A stretch of 64,000 nucleotides of DNA from Zeugodacus cucurbitae (Eukaryota > Arthropoda > Insecta > Diptera > Tephritidae). Positions 22,712 to 35,623 of this stretch are shown piece after piece; position 1 is the first letter of the stretch; each line of letters opens with the position of its first letter. The notes beneath the pieces were generated by a model that was not told where the DNA came from, made no database searches, and saw nothing but the letters and a program-made list of their open reading frames with translations. The translations under genes were made by a program, and so were the position numbers. Location: positions 60,668,232 through 60,732,231 of the forward strand of contig NC_071668.1 of the NCBI RefSeq assembly GCF_028554725.1. The letters are read 5' to 3'.

Positions 22712-25700
22712 CAAGAAAAATTTTGAATTTTTTCAATTTAATTTTAACAAAATCGCGTTCACAATATTTTAACCGCGAAATATAACGGAAGTTATTGTGC
22801 CAATACGTTTCCATTCATTTTTTCTTGAATTTAGATATTGTTCACTTTTCCGCCAGTTTCTGCTATCTCCACAGCCGACTGCAACGCATTACAATTAATA
22901 CACTTGACCGCCGAACAAAAACCAAAAAGTGCACAATGAAAATATATGCATGATTCTGCCAATGTGTTTATATCAGCTTTTATGTGAATGGACTATCAAA
23001 GTGGCTAGTCGACTGGTCGCTGAACAATGGCGTCAATATGATCAATGAGAATACAATTTATAATTTTATTTTTTATTTAACTATGTATATAGATACAGAT
23101 ATTATTAAAAATGAAATTGTAACTTTTCACGCCACGCAGCAACTCAAAGAGTTTGGTTGTTTAAAAATAATAATAATTTTCAATGATTTATACAGATTTT
23201 AAATTAAAAAATGAACTGACTTGTGTTCACAAAAGTTAAGGTGCAACGTAACATGTTAAAAGTTCACACACTTTACTGTAAAAGTGAATATATCTTACAT
23301 TTGACAGCAACGTGCCCTCTTTCGTACATATCCCCACTAAAGAACCAATTACAGAATATAATATTTGACACTTGTAAACAAGATATATGTAATACAATTT
23401 AAACTGCTGCAAAATAATTTTAAATTTGTGAAAATAAAATATGATGATAAATGTGACCTTTTCACTTCTGCTTTCGCTTGTCTGCCCAATTCTAAACAAA
23501 TACCTTTGGCACCGGCAAATTAAGCAAACATTACAAACTAGCACAATTTGCAAAACGAAGCATTTTAGATGCATTAGAAGGCGGTGGAGTTGTATTCCTG
23601 TAGCTTGTAAGATATAATATATTGAAATGAAAAGAAGCAAAGCCCAATAAATAAGAGAAGAAGGCAGCATCAGGGCAATATTATGTCCACGATTAAGTAA
23701 GATTAAGTAATAAATCAAAGCTAGCCTTTTTTTGCTAAAAAATTTAAGCAATAACACACTGAACTAGAGAGAGTGTATTTGTGGTGTGGAGGTAGAACAG
23801 ATTTCATGTGGTGAGTAAATTGCGGGGATATCATACTAACTGCGTAGAAAGAATGCTCGCCAGGTATTTATACAAATTGTTTGAAGAAGCCAACAAAATA
23901 GGTGGAATCAGACATAGCTTATATATATCTCCATATAAAAATACATTCATGCCAACGCTGTTGGTAATAGCAACTTAAATATTTAATTTTTCAATCTGTA
24001 ATGGGGCCCTTACTAATGATGTAGCTGCCAAAAATACCAGGAAGCCATATGAGAATCACAAAGACAATTTAAGAGAATAAGAATAATAAAATAAAACAAT
24101 AATTCATCAATCAGTCACGCCACGACAAAGTCATCATGATGAGTTGATTCTGTTTACTGTACACCGAAATTCTCTAAAATAACGTCATGCAGTCTACTGG
24201 TTGGCATTGCTGTTAGGCCCGTTCTTCAATAATTTCTCATGTCGTTGTGCAAACGCGGTTGAATTTCCTGTTTTCAATTTGCACGCAAAAATATTTCGAG
24301 AATTTTTAATCCTACCAAATTCATAAGGTAATAAAAGCTGTGTGAATTGAATTAATTCCAGAAGTTTTACTGTATTTATTCTGTATTTTTTGAAAATTTA
24401 ATGAATATGATATTTAAATTGAATTTGCATTTAAATTTGTATGTGTCAAAAGGCGATTACTTTGAGCGTTTGTTTTAGTTGGCAGAGAAATTTTAGTGGT
24501 ACCACTGATGTAATTAATGTTCGATGAATTTTTCGTGATCAAAAATCTTTGCTTTTTTGAAGGGGAGTAACTGTTCGAGTTCACTTCAGTTCCAAAATGA
24601 TTCAATATTTTATTTCATGTTAAATAGTGGACATTGATAAAATACTAACCTCCTGTGACTCTTTTTATATATTTATGTTTCATTAGAACACATTCAGATC
24701 TTGTATTTATTCATTAATACACATTAATATGAAATATAAACCTATTAAATAAATATTTTTAAAGGTTTGACAGTTTATGACCACCAACATATTTAAGTTA
24801 CTATTTATATAGATCTATAGAGTTGCTAATATATCGAAATCTGATAGAATTTAATATCTTAAATTAAAAGACTCAATGAAAATCTTAATTGAATACATAA
24901 TTTATTTGTATGCGCTTCAGTTTGAAAAGTAATGAGGCAACGTAGATTTTGAAGCAGATCATGTGCACATAACATGGTACTGTTGGTTATTGAATCTTAA
25001 TGGCAACACGGCTTGTTTTTTTCCGCAACTAGACGTTGTATTAGCTTCTTTTGAGTAACGGTAGTGTATCCTATGATGGCAAACCATACTTTGGGTTTAG
25101 GCGCCTTGGGATATGCTATCATGTGTTATGTATATGAAAGCAGTGCCGGCAATAGTTGTTCGTTTATTTGTATACAGCTCAGGCTGGGTACATATGTGGA
25201 ATGTAGCGTGAAATCAAGTTTATTACCTATAAATTGCGACAACAGCAGCAACAATAACAATCATACCAAAGGCTGTATCCACGTATACATTGTGCATTTT
25301 GGTTTTGCTCTGGCATTCAGCACCATTTATATGGTCTAATATTATGGCATATGGCAATATAAGTCAAATTTCATTTAAATTTCCTTCCAGAAATCGAATA
25401 TTTGACGAGGGTGTAATACAAAATTTGAAGTTTTACTATCGAGGCAGAGTTTTGAAAGATTCCCTACAACAAATGTTGCCAAAAACTTTTTGTGCTTTCC
25501 ATATTAGAACAATAGCAAAGAAATTGATATAAAAATAGTAGCGAAGAGCAGTAGTAGTATCACAATTAACAGTAAAACAGTTGGGGAACAACAACAAAAA
25601 AGTATATTTTATACGACTGATGTAATACGAGTAGCAGTAGATAACAACAACCAAGAACGTTTTCTTTTCCGTTATATTTTTTGCTAAATCACGCGCTCAA

Positions 25701-27787
25701 TTTTTGTGTGTTAAACGTTACAGGTATCTTCATAGTAAGCATTTGCTTTAAAAGTTCACCCAAAACTTACACATTATAAATGTATTTCCGCGAGTTGTCA
25801 TATGCATGTTTACAACACTATTTGAAAATGTTACGTATACGACACGGATGTGCGTCACGTGCACGCCGTTTAATTGGCTGCCCCACGTTTTTCGCGCTTC
25901 AATTTTTTTCGCGCAGGTGTGTATGTACTCAACTAAGTTATGCGTTCTACCATCAATACCGAGTAGTTTGAAAATGGTAGAAATCAACAATGTTGTTAGT
26001 GGTGCCAATTAAGGCAAAGTTTGGCTTTCAAAACTATCAAAACGTTTCATTTGACATTATATAGTTTTTGTTTTGCTATCAGTGTTGTTTTGTTTTAATT
26101 GGGAAACTAATAAAAAGTGGAACTGGAAGTAAATACTTCAACTACTTAGAAAGTATCGCTACTACGAAGGGGTGATTTTAGTTGCATTAGAGGAGTTTGA
26201 AAAGAAATGGATAATTTCTATTTGAAGAAGTTAAATATTAATAGTCACATTTTTTTTGAATTGATTTAGTTGACTTCAAAGAAGAGTGAAATATAGTATA
26301 CATGATTATGCTGTTTATGTTTTGTTTGTTATTATAACTAAAAATGTTACCCCTTTCGCCTTTAACCACTTTGCATTTTCAAACAATTAAATTTTCATCA
26401 CAGAAACTCCATATTAAGCTCTAATAAATTTAATTAGCATTTTTGTGGCACAAACCACAATCTCTTACAATATTAAATTGTTATAAGTCTTTATATTATA
26501 TTTATCGATTTGGCAACATCATGCCAATAAGTTAGCAATTCATGCGCACTTCCAGGAATGCTGACACGAACATAGCATAAAAGGAAATAACTAATAAATA
26601 AGCAACAGTTAGGTATGCAAGCACCTGCTGGTATAAAACTTAGTGCATAAGCCTAATTGTGTCCCTTTTAACTTAGCAGCGACTGCGTGCGCATAGGCGC
26701 TTAAAATATATTATTAAATTAATTTTAACCAACGCGTTTTATTTCGGGAACCACAATTTTATTGCAGTTTTTTAACTGCTAGCTTACAGCATTTTGATTG
26801 CAAATATTTTCAAGCAAAAAAAAAATCAGAATACCGACGGAACAGCGGTACACTACACTATTGGATTTTACATATGTTGAAGTCAATAACAATTTGAAAT
26901 AGTAAAATCCGCATTTAGGTTATTTGGAAAAAAAATAATGTTTAGTTAGAATCTTAATTTGCACTCATGGCATAGCAAAAAACAGTCTCACACTACCTAT
27001 GGCTATCGGTAATTAAAAATGTATTGAGGATATACTTGCAATTGAACAAATAAAGCAGCTAAAGCCAAGAAATTTCGAACACACGTAAAAAGTTTTATAT
27101 AACAATTTCATAGCAAACCGGGATGGCAACGAACGAATGCAATCACACCTAACTAATTATTAAACAGTGAAAGGGATGGGCTTATGTCAACCCATTCATG
27201 CGTAAAGAGAAAATCGCACGGGTATTATAAACTGTCATTTATTGTGTAGCTGTACATGTATAAAAATACAAAAAATACAGTAAATGCTTAAAAATAAATT
27301 AGCTTTTAATTACATGTGTGTGGACTTGAAAGCTGTTTATATATGAGATTGTATACACATGTTATCTTTTGTTTACAATCTTATATTTATATATATTATT
27401 TTCAATTATATTTTGTGTGTGTGCTGCTGAACACAACTGAAATAAAATATCATATAAATAAAATTATTCCAACTATAATGAAAAACAACTACACTGGTGT
27501 ACATATTAATATGTAAGGTGTGTGCAGATAGTAAAATTATAGCGAACAATTTACTTTAGTTTTCTTGAAAATTTTTCAGTACACAAAAGTAATAGTATAT
27601 ACATAACTGTACTTTCAAATAACCATTATTTAAATGCATAGCTTTGACTGAAATTTTTATAAAATTACTATATAATATTTTCCAGTTTTGACCAGTTAAG
27701 TATTACCAACTTGAATTCAAGATATAAACACAAAATAAAATCTCTAAAAAATACTATGAGAAACAAAAAAATAAAATAAAATTTTAA
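22712..27787. other. 5 kb AT-rich stretch, no gene recognised
   Basis: The longest frame (23236-23757, minus, about 173 codons from a GTG, 144 from the first ATG) is hydrophobic and Cys-containing but has no signature I can name. Other frames look like chance. No RNA gene or transposon end was supported. Confidence 0.45.
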
Positions 27788-28350
27788 AACAAGTAAGGAA
27801 ACGCTAAGTTCAGGTGCGACCGAACATTTTATACTCTCGCAATTTATTGATGTAATTTTATTAAGATCACACACAATTTGACCCATATAAGTCCAAATGT
27901 ATAAAGTCCAATAGAATAACGAAAATCTTCATACAAGGTTTATGAGGGCTGATGTAATTCCTAAACCGATTTCATTAATTTTCCCCACCAAGCTACTCTA
28001 TATCCAAGACTCACTTAATTTTGCTAAGATATCTCACATGTTAACCGATATATGCGGAATAAAGCCAGCACATAATTAGGTATATGGGAGCTAGGGGAAG
28101 TTCAGATCCGATTTTAATAATTTTTGGAACAGAGACACACTATTAGGGGAAAAAATATCCTATGAATTAAATTAAAATATCCGGAAAATTTCTCGATATT
28201 TTCGGTGAAAAATTATCCTTAGGCTCTGAGTTCGTCATGTAGACATCCAGGGCCTTGAAAAGTTATAGTCCGATTTCGAAAATTTTTCCATAAGTGAAGC
28301 CACAGATGATATACAGTATTTGTGTAAAGTTTTATTCCGCTATCTTCATC
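27788..28350 (-). repeat. DR1 copy 5 (3' half, reverse)
   Basis: Starts 'aagtaaggaaacgctaagtt' followed by the hairpin 'ttcaggtgcgaccgaa', 'cattttatactctcgcaatt' and 'attaagatcacacacaattt'. It runs to 'tttattccgctatcttcatc', the same order as in the full reverse copy at 54567. The 5' terminal half is absent. Confidence 0.8.
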
Positions 28351-30978
28351 GGTTCACAGGCACATAAAACACAAATAAAAAGAAGAACGAACACCATTGA
28401 CTTATGGTTAAAAAAATATTGACCTTCGTGAAGTTGTTTCCCGCTACTGCATCTCTTAAGCTTTACTCTTCAACACAAAATTGCTTATAGTTATATATAA
28501 AGACTGTATATAGTATGTCCATCCTCACGAGCATAAGTATGCGTGGAGACTAGAATTGTTGCTTTACTTTTTATATCGTATGTATGGCACGGCAATAATA
28601 ATAATAATATTCGTTGAACGTTAGATGAAATAGCGTGCAGCTTGAAACAATGAGAGCATTTTCTTAATACATTACGAAAACTCTATGTTCAGCACTAATA
28701 ATGAACTTCGCATTTTAGTGCATATTACAACTATTTGCTAAAAGGTTTAACATCATTAAAAAATTAGAAATTAAAAAAATTAAATTTGAAAATAAAAAAA
28801 TATAAATTATATATATTTAGTCAGCGGCCACTGTAGAATATGGCACACCACGTTGTATACGTAACTTAAAAATTAAATCTTTTAAAAGTGTATACGCACG
28901 CCACGCAACTCAAGCGAGAACAGACAAACGAATATTATTTTATTAGTTTGATGCATTCATTATTATAATTGTATTTTTGTTCAGATACGTTAGAAACAAT
29001 TTAACCGCTTTTTTTCAATAAAAATTGTATTTCCTTTACCCTACAATCGAATGGAATTCATGTTTTTCGGCTGGTCTCATTAATATTTTAAAGCAACAAA
29101 CGCTTGTTATTGTATAAATTTGTTATTGGTGCCATTTGTTTATTATTTTTCTGGCAAGTAGGTCATGTGACGCACATGACATCGCGCAACCAACCGTAGC
29201 CATTCGTTTTTTAAAACCATTTGGGGCATACTTTCTTAAGCTTGTCCAACTCAAACTATGGCAGTGTTCATATTTCCCGTGTAGCCTTGGTGGCTTCACC
29301 GTGGCTGTCATGCTGCTGATGTGACACTATTTAATTTTTTAAATATTTACCTCGCTTAATAAGCAGCAAGTAGTTAATGTTACCACCGACCTGGAAATAC
29401 AAGATGGCTACCAATGTTACATAGAAATGTGCGGCGGTGGGCTCATCAACTACGATCTTTATATGGCGACGCGAAGGACTCTATACCTAACAACACAGTA
29501 GGTTAATAAAAGAAAATTATTAAAATATACATTTGGTATAAATCAGATTAAATTTTTCCAGTTCCTTAGTTATGATTTTATTGATTGTCAACAAATATAC
29601 TGCAGTGCAATCAATATACCAATTTCCAATCATCGTTGCCCACAACTTTTCAAGTTTTTGCAACACATTTTACTCATACCCCTAAATTTTTTGCGTCACA
29701 ACGATATCTTGATGTCTTTTCTATACAACAACTTATATCTTTCTCTCTTCCCTTCTATCAACAATTTACATAATTTACACTTTAACTCTCTGTATGCCTA
29801 TGATTTAAAATTTATTTTTTGCACGCAAAGGCAAACATTATCAAACAATACTTCTTTATTTCGTTGGCAAAAAGTTCTTGTATAACTAAATTAAAAATAA
29901 GAAGCTTGGTAACTTGCTACATACACATGGCGAGTGTTATTAGAAATATATTTTACTTATGAATGTTGCGTATTTACATTTACTAAAAATATAGGAAACC
30001 TAATCAACTTGTAGACAAGAATGTGATAAAGATAATGTTGTCTAATAGCTCATCGTTAGATATTGGGATATCGGGTGACATAATATCGTTAATATATAAT
30101 ATACATTTACTGTGTGATATCCAAACCACTACTTGCATATAACTAACTTTACGTTTTATACGAAAATATCGATGACGTTTTCGGATCTTTAAATGTTCTA
30201 TTTAAAACGAAACCACACAAACAAAATATTTGTGGAAATATCTATATATTAAGAAGCATAGAATGCAACCGACGTTTAATTAACATTTGACAGCCATTTT
30301 TAACCGCATCCAGTTATATGAACAGCAGCATATTCGTATTTACAAACTCTCACATTTACATCAACCGTTGTTATAAGAGCGAGTAAATATTCGAACAAAT
30401 AGCATTCAGCAGTGAAAGTGTATGAAGAGAGGAGAAAGTGACCATAAAGTGACACGTACAGAAAACGAATGAGAAATGTATGTCCACTGTGAAAGAATTG
30501 CAAGGAAGTAAGCAGAACGGAAACAAAAAGTGGTATGGAAACTTAGTGGTTTAAAATGATTCACTCAAATCGTAAACGCTTCAGCACTGAATATGGCGTG
30601 TGAGTCATCATTTGCATATGACCAAAAAGGGAATTGAGAAAAGACACATACGTAGGCAATATATATGCAAAAGAGAGTCTGAATGAGAAATTCTGTCTGA
30701 GAGAAATTGGAGCTCCAATTAATTGGTGTACTACCAACATTTCTATTAGTACAAAACAGATCAGTATGTGAAAAAGCTGTATGGTTTTATATACACAAAC
30801 ACTGTCAACTGCACAAGTCAAAGTCATAGTGTCAGTTTATCAACGGGCTTCAAGCAATATCTGTGTCAGTAAAATGTATTTTATGTGTACTTTCGAACCA
30901 ATGCAATGCTGAACTTGTTTCCAAGACGGACGTTGGGAGTAATCACGTACTTAATTCGCACATATGTATAATATATAT
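28351..30978. other. AT-rich stretch, no gene recognised
   Basis: Short overlapping frames on both strands around 29123-29324 are mutual shadows. Nothing with a domain, and no transposon end before the Helitron-like start at 30979. Confidence 0.5.
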
Positions 30979-31936
30979 TCTAATATATAAAATTTTCGTG
31001 TCACGGTGTACGTTATTGAACTCCTCTGAAACCGCTCGACCGATTTTCGTGAATCTTAGCGTGCATATCGGCTAGGGTGGAGAATCGGACAACATCTATT
31101 TTTCATCCTCCTAAATGTTAAGGGTGGTCCACCAATAAATTTTTTTAACTTTCCGCGAAGAAAATTAAAAATTTTCTAAAATCGGGAAGTTATTGGTTGT
31201 TGAAATTCAAACCGATCTGGCTAATTTTAGTCTTGAAATATTCGTGGAAGGCCAGAAAAAGATTAGAAAGTGAGTAAATATGGAAAAGTATAAGGTTGTG
31301 TCGATAGCCCAAAACAATTTGTAAAAAATAAGAAAAGGCTAAGCTCACGTCCAACCGAACATTTTACACTCTCGCAATTTATTGATGTAATTTTATTAAG
31401 ATAACACACAATTTGACATATATATTCGGCATAAAGTCCCATTGAAAATCATAACATATAGTATATAAGGGCTGATGTGATTCCAGAACCAATTTCACTA
31501 ATTTTCACCACCAGGGTTAACGGGAATAGGGGTAACTTGGCACCTGTTAGTAGGCAAACAAACGGCACATTCGGCCTTGAAATTACTCCTAAATTGCAAA
31601 TGAACGAAACACCAGTCGGCAAAATCGCCGAAAATAGCGCTATAACAAAGATTTTCCAAATATTCAAGAAGTCGCTGGAGCGACGAACAATTTAGAATTT
31701 CGGTCCAGGAGAGTTGACACAGCTACAAACCAAGATGACGTAGTCAATTATCCCAAACTATTTAAAATTGCCTGTACTATCACCACTCACTTTGCAATTA
31801 AAAGTAGTGTGAGTTGTCATCATGCTGCGTAACATAAATCGACCTCGAGTAATCAATATTGTCGCCAAAGCCAAGATTGGACCAACTTAATTTAATGTAT
31901 ACCTTAGCCACAACAATGTGTGGCCGGGTGTGCTAG
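30979..31936 (+). mobile_element. Helitron-like non-autonomous element
   Basis: The left end reads TCTAATATATAAAATTTTCG followed by 'tgtcacggtgtacg', the form of 5' ends common in insect Helitrons. The right end has a short stem (CCACA/TGTGG around 'acaatg', 31908-31923), nine bases, then CTAG followed by a host T (31933-31937), as expected for Helitron 3' ends. It has no Rep/helicase sequence. It contains a DR1 fragment at 31334-31515. The 5' neighbouring base is T rather than the usual A, so the exact left boundary may be off by a base or two. Confidence 0.55.
31334..31515 (-). repeat. DR1 copy 6 (3' fragment, reverse), inside the Helitron-like element
   Basis: 'aaggctaagctcacgtccaa', then 'cgaacattttacactctcgc', 'aatttgacatatatattcgg' and 'gtatataagggctgatgtga'. 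The match ends within 'ttttcaccaccag'. It lies wholly within 30979-31936, so it was either captured or inserted there later. Confidence 0.75.
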
Positions 31937-34336
31937 TAAAATTATAAAAAAATAGAAGAGTGAGAAAAAAAATTAATAGATCAATTAGACATATTGACAT
32001 GCAAGCAATTAGAGAGAGTTGGGTTTTGTTTAAGTGGATTGGTGTGCATCAATTTACAGCCAGTATCCTTGTCAAGATGACTTAAAAAATTCCGGCGCTT
32101 ACAATTGTCTAGCTGCTGGAGAATTCTTATTTGTTTGCTACTGCAACCTGCTGCCATGCAAGCTGTTGCACGTATACAATTTGTCGTTTTTCCAATATTG
32201 AAGGAATGTATGCAGGGAAAAATGGTCACACGAAAGCATATTACACCCTACGCAGTGTCAGTGTAGGATGTGGTGATCTGCATCCTACATAAAAATGTAC
32301 TCTTAAAAAAAGGATTTGAATAAAAAATTTAGTAATTGCGGTGGAAATCACACTGCAAACTATATGCATTGCCCTGTATATAATAATTTAAGGATAACCT
32401 CCTCACCTATTAAAAACAAATTGACAAAAATCGATAACAATGAGGGGTAACAAGCTCAAAATATGTCAAATCAAAACATTTTAATTGAAAATGTACTAGA
32501 TTATTAAGAATATAAAACCTTAATTACCCAATATTCATGTTTATGTTAACGACAATAGTTGATGTTCCAGGGCCATATTTTCAAACAAATTATTTACAAA
32601 TGACAAATTTGTTAGAAATTCAAACACGCTAACAAAACGTATGATTGATACTCCTTAAATATATATGTATGTATATACAAATCTGTAGTATGAACAATTT
32701 GAACAAATTGAAGTCAATCAGTGAGTTTGTGCAATACTTTATCCATTTTTGTTTAATTTTTATTTATAGACAAGATATAATCTTCAATTAAACTGTAATT
32801 TTTTAATGAAAATATATATGTGATATTGCATGCAATTAATAATGCATATGTATTAATTGCGCCTCTTACAGTATGTGTGAGTGCGTATCTTTTCCTTAGT
32901 GACTTCATTTCCACTTAATGCAATAATATTGCCTTTGTCTCTGAGGAATTTTTGCACATTTTAAATGCACTGCACTCTCAAACTTTTTCATTTGCTTGCA
33001 GTTATATTGCTGTATGTATGTACGTTTGTAAACTCCATCCTCACAGCATTCGATTCAAGCACCGACGCGTAACGTGTGAGCAAAGTTATGGCAAAACAAT
33101 TGTTGAAGATAACACAAATTAAGGGAGAAAATTAGTGGCAAAATATTTACCCGTTTTGTGGTAATTTACTGTTATAAGAAGGACGCTTTTATCGCAGATG
33201 TCGCTGCTGCTCAAGTTTCTTCTTATTTTGGTATTTCTCATGCAACAAGTTCGTAATTTGATTATTGTAGATAGTCTGTTTCAGCGTGTGTCATTTGTTG
33301 TGGCTATTCATAATATTTTACATCATCGCTCTCAACCACAAATTATGAAAAATAATTAAGCAATATTCAACGCGCCTGCGTATTGGGAAAAAAATCAAAA
33401 CCAAAATATTTACGAATATGGGAACAAATTATAACAAAAGTCTATTATTGGCGTATATAATGACATATTACTCAAATATTCTGATAAAACAAATTTTTGT
33501 TTACACTACTCTTTCCTAGGTGATGAAGCAATGCTGTTGAAAAGAAAGATGTAAGAAACCTTCGTAACATCAAGTAGTGATATTAAATACATTTGAACAA
33601 CAAACATTAGATTAAAGGAATAGCTGATAGAATGAATGACCTAAGAGTGCTAAAAGAGCTCGCTTAAGGAGTGAATTAAGCTATATGAGAGATTTAATAG
33701 AAAAAGATCGTTCTTTCAACTATATATAAATTTTAATTTATAATTAAACGTAGTCACATAATATTCAAATTGTATTCTACAATTTTACTGACGCGAAGAT
33801 TTATGACTTGCCATATGTACTAAAATATACAAGTACAGGGCGTATGAGTAATGTTCGGTAATGTTTTAATTTAAATATCTTGTTCAGTAGTGACATGCGG
33901 AGGGAAACTGTAATTTGCGGTCAACTGTATGGCATTAATTATTTCTTTACATTAAATACAATACTTGTGATTAGATGTGTGAGAAAATAAACAAGAACTA
34001 CAAGAGCAAAATGAAGTCGAATAATTTCAACTCGTACAGGGTTTATATCCTAGTGGTGAGCTTAGCAATATATATTTCTACAAAGATTTTGCCTAAATAT
34101 TTTTCAAAATATTACAATTTACGGTGCTTTTTTTGCTTTTATGCTACTTAAAAAAAAAATTCCATCAGGTGTAAGCACGCTGGCAATGTAAATATCAGTT
34201 TTCTCAAGCTCTTGCACTTGCTTTCCTCTTAGTTGTGTTTCTTAAATACGTGTTAACAGTCAATTCGATGTGAGTATACAGAGTGAGTGAGTATACTTTA
34301 TATACCTTTTAACTCTTTTTTATATGGAAATATATA
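31937..34336. other. AT-rich stretch, no gene recognised
   Basis: At 32245-32290 'cctacgcagtgtcagtgtag' and 'gcatcctac' form a small inverted arrangement of unknown meaning. No coding or RNA gene is supported. Confidence 0.5.
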
Positions 34337-34717
34337 TGTGGGAGTGGAACCTGTGGGTAAAAGGTCCACACGTAGTGGCTGTTACTTTTAATTACAACCC
34401 TGCAAAGTTTAACGAAGACACAACGACACATACGACCATTTTTAATAAAATAAGTATAGTTGACGAGTAGAGTGAGTCGAGTGAAGACAGCGGCATCAAC
34501 CGCTAGCACGATAGTGAAGACAGCGGCATCAACCGCTATGACGATAGTGAAGACAGCGGCATCAACTGCTTGTACGATATAATAATCAACAAATAGTGTG
34601 GTAATTATTATTGGATATAAATGAACTTTAATCTACATGTAACTAAAAATAAACGTGTAATCTACAATAATGTGTGTAATGAATTTAAATAAATATAAAT
34701 CAAACGCATAATCTACA
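34337..34717 (+). repeat. 5' LTR of element 1
   Basis: 381 bp, starting 'tgtgggagtggaacctgtgg' and ending 'cgcataatctaca'. It carries three tandem copies of a 33 bp unit at 34481-34579. It also carries a copy of the last 18 codons and stop of Gag-Pol, because the ORF ends inside the 3' LTR. The element's promoter and polyadenylation signals should be here. 'aataaa' occurs several times, but I cannot fix the transcription start. Confidence 0.95.
34481..34579 (+). repeat. Three tandem 33 bp units in the LTR
   Basis: Units begin at 34481, 34514 and 34547 with 'gtgaagacagcggcatcaac'. The same triplet is in the 3' LTR at 40012-40110. Units differ at a few bases near their ends. They are more G+C-rich than the rest of the LTR and could bind a regulatory factor (inference). 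Confidence 0.85.
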
Positions 34718-34719
34718 AA

Positions 34720-34743
34720 TGTGGGCTCATCCGAGATGTGAAC
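34720..34743 (+). promoter_or_regulatory. Primer-binding site, tRNA-Pro-like
   Basis: Two bases after the 5' LTR the sequence TGTGGGCTCATCCGAGATGT (continuing GAAC) matches the complement of the 3' end of eukaryotic tRNA-Pro (TGGGGGCTCGTCCGGGAT type) at about 20 of 24 positions. It would prime minus-strand DNA synthesis. The mismatch at the third base is unusual for a functional site, so the tRNA identity is probable rather than certain. Confidence 0.6.
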
Positions 34744-35201
34744 GTATGTGAGCGGTGTCGGAAATTCGGAAATTTGTTAAATTAAAACTGTTTTGTGTAA
34801 AAACTTAAACTAATACGTGTAAAAATATCGTTACATACAAGGAAATTTGGAGAAAATGTGTATTACATTAAAACTAAAATGTGCAAAAACTAAAAGTGAT
34901 ACATGCAAAAATCGTTCCAGACATGTTCAATCTTGCAACAAACGGCAGTTACAGTTGGCGTCATAATTCAAATTTGTCAATTCAAAGGTCCAGAAAGTTC
35001 GAGAGAACGAGAGAAGCAGAAAGACGGAAAAGTGAGAAGGTGTGAAGCTGCAAAGATTCAAGTGACTGCGCCAATTAGAAAATGAGATGAAGGAAAGACA
35101 TAGGAAGATGAGAGAGAATGTATGTATGTAATTTGGTAGCACTGAATTAAGAACAAATGGACAGAAGCAAAAATTGGAAACGAAACATATGTTTGTATAA
35201 G

Positions 35202-35436
35202 TTGTTATAAGATTCCAATAATGGTAATGAAGTCCAATAAGAATTAGCTACATATGCATATGTGCTGTAAAAACTTATGAATGTTAATATTATTTTCTAA
35301 TACATAATGTTATTTGCTACAACATTGTTATAAGATTCCAGTAATGAATTCCAAATAAGAATTAGCTACATTTGCATATGTGCTGTAAAAACTTATGAAT
35401 GTTAATATTATTTTCTAATACATAATGTTATTTGCT
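35202..35436 (+). repeat. 123 bp direct duplication in the leader of element 1
   Basis: 'ttgttataagattcca' starts a unit at 35202 and again at 35325. The second copy is a few bases shorter ('aatggtaatgaagtcc' against 'agtaatgaattcc') and runs to 35436. It is untranslated and lies about 190 bp before the Gag-Pol start. Confidence 0.85.
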
Positions 35437-35623
35437 GATACATAGTATGTCCAGAGAACCAGTATAAATACTCTTAAAATGTTTACTTAAATTGAAATAT
35501 TGTAACTTAAGCCTGAATTTGAAATCACTTAAGAATTTTTATTGATATAATATTGTTTATGAGATAAGTTGTATTTTAAGATTTTGTTTTTTGTAATCAT
35601 AATCAACACACCAGGAAAAGACG

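Noticed and set aside
25064..25339. 91-codon plus-strand frame
   Set aside because: Begins at GTG, has no domain signature, and overlaps another frame of similar quality.
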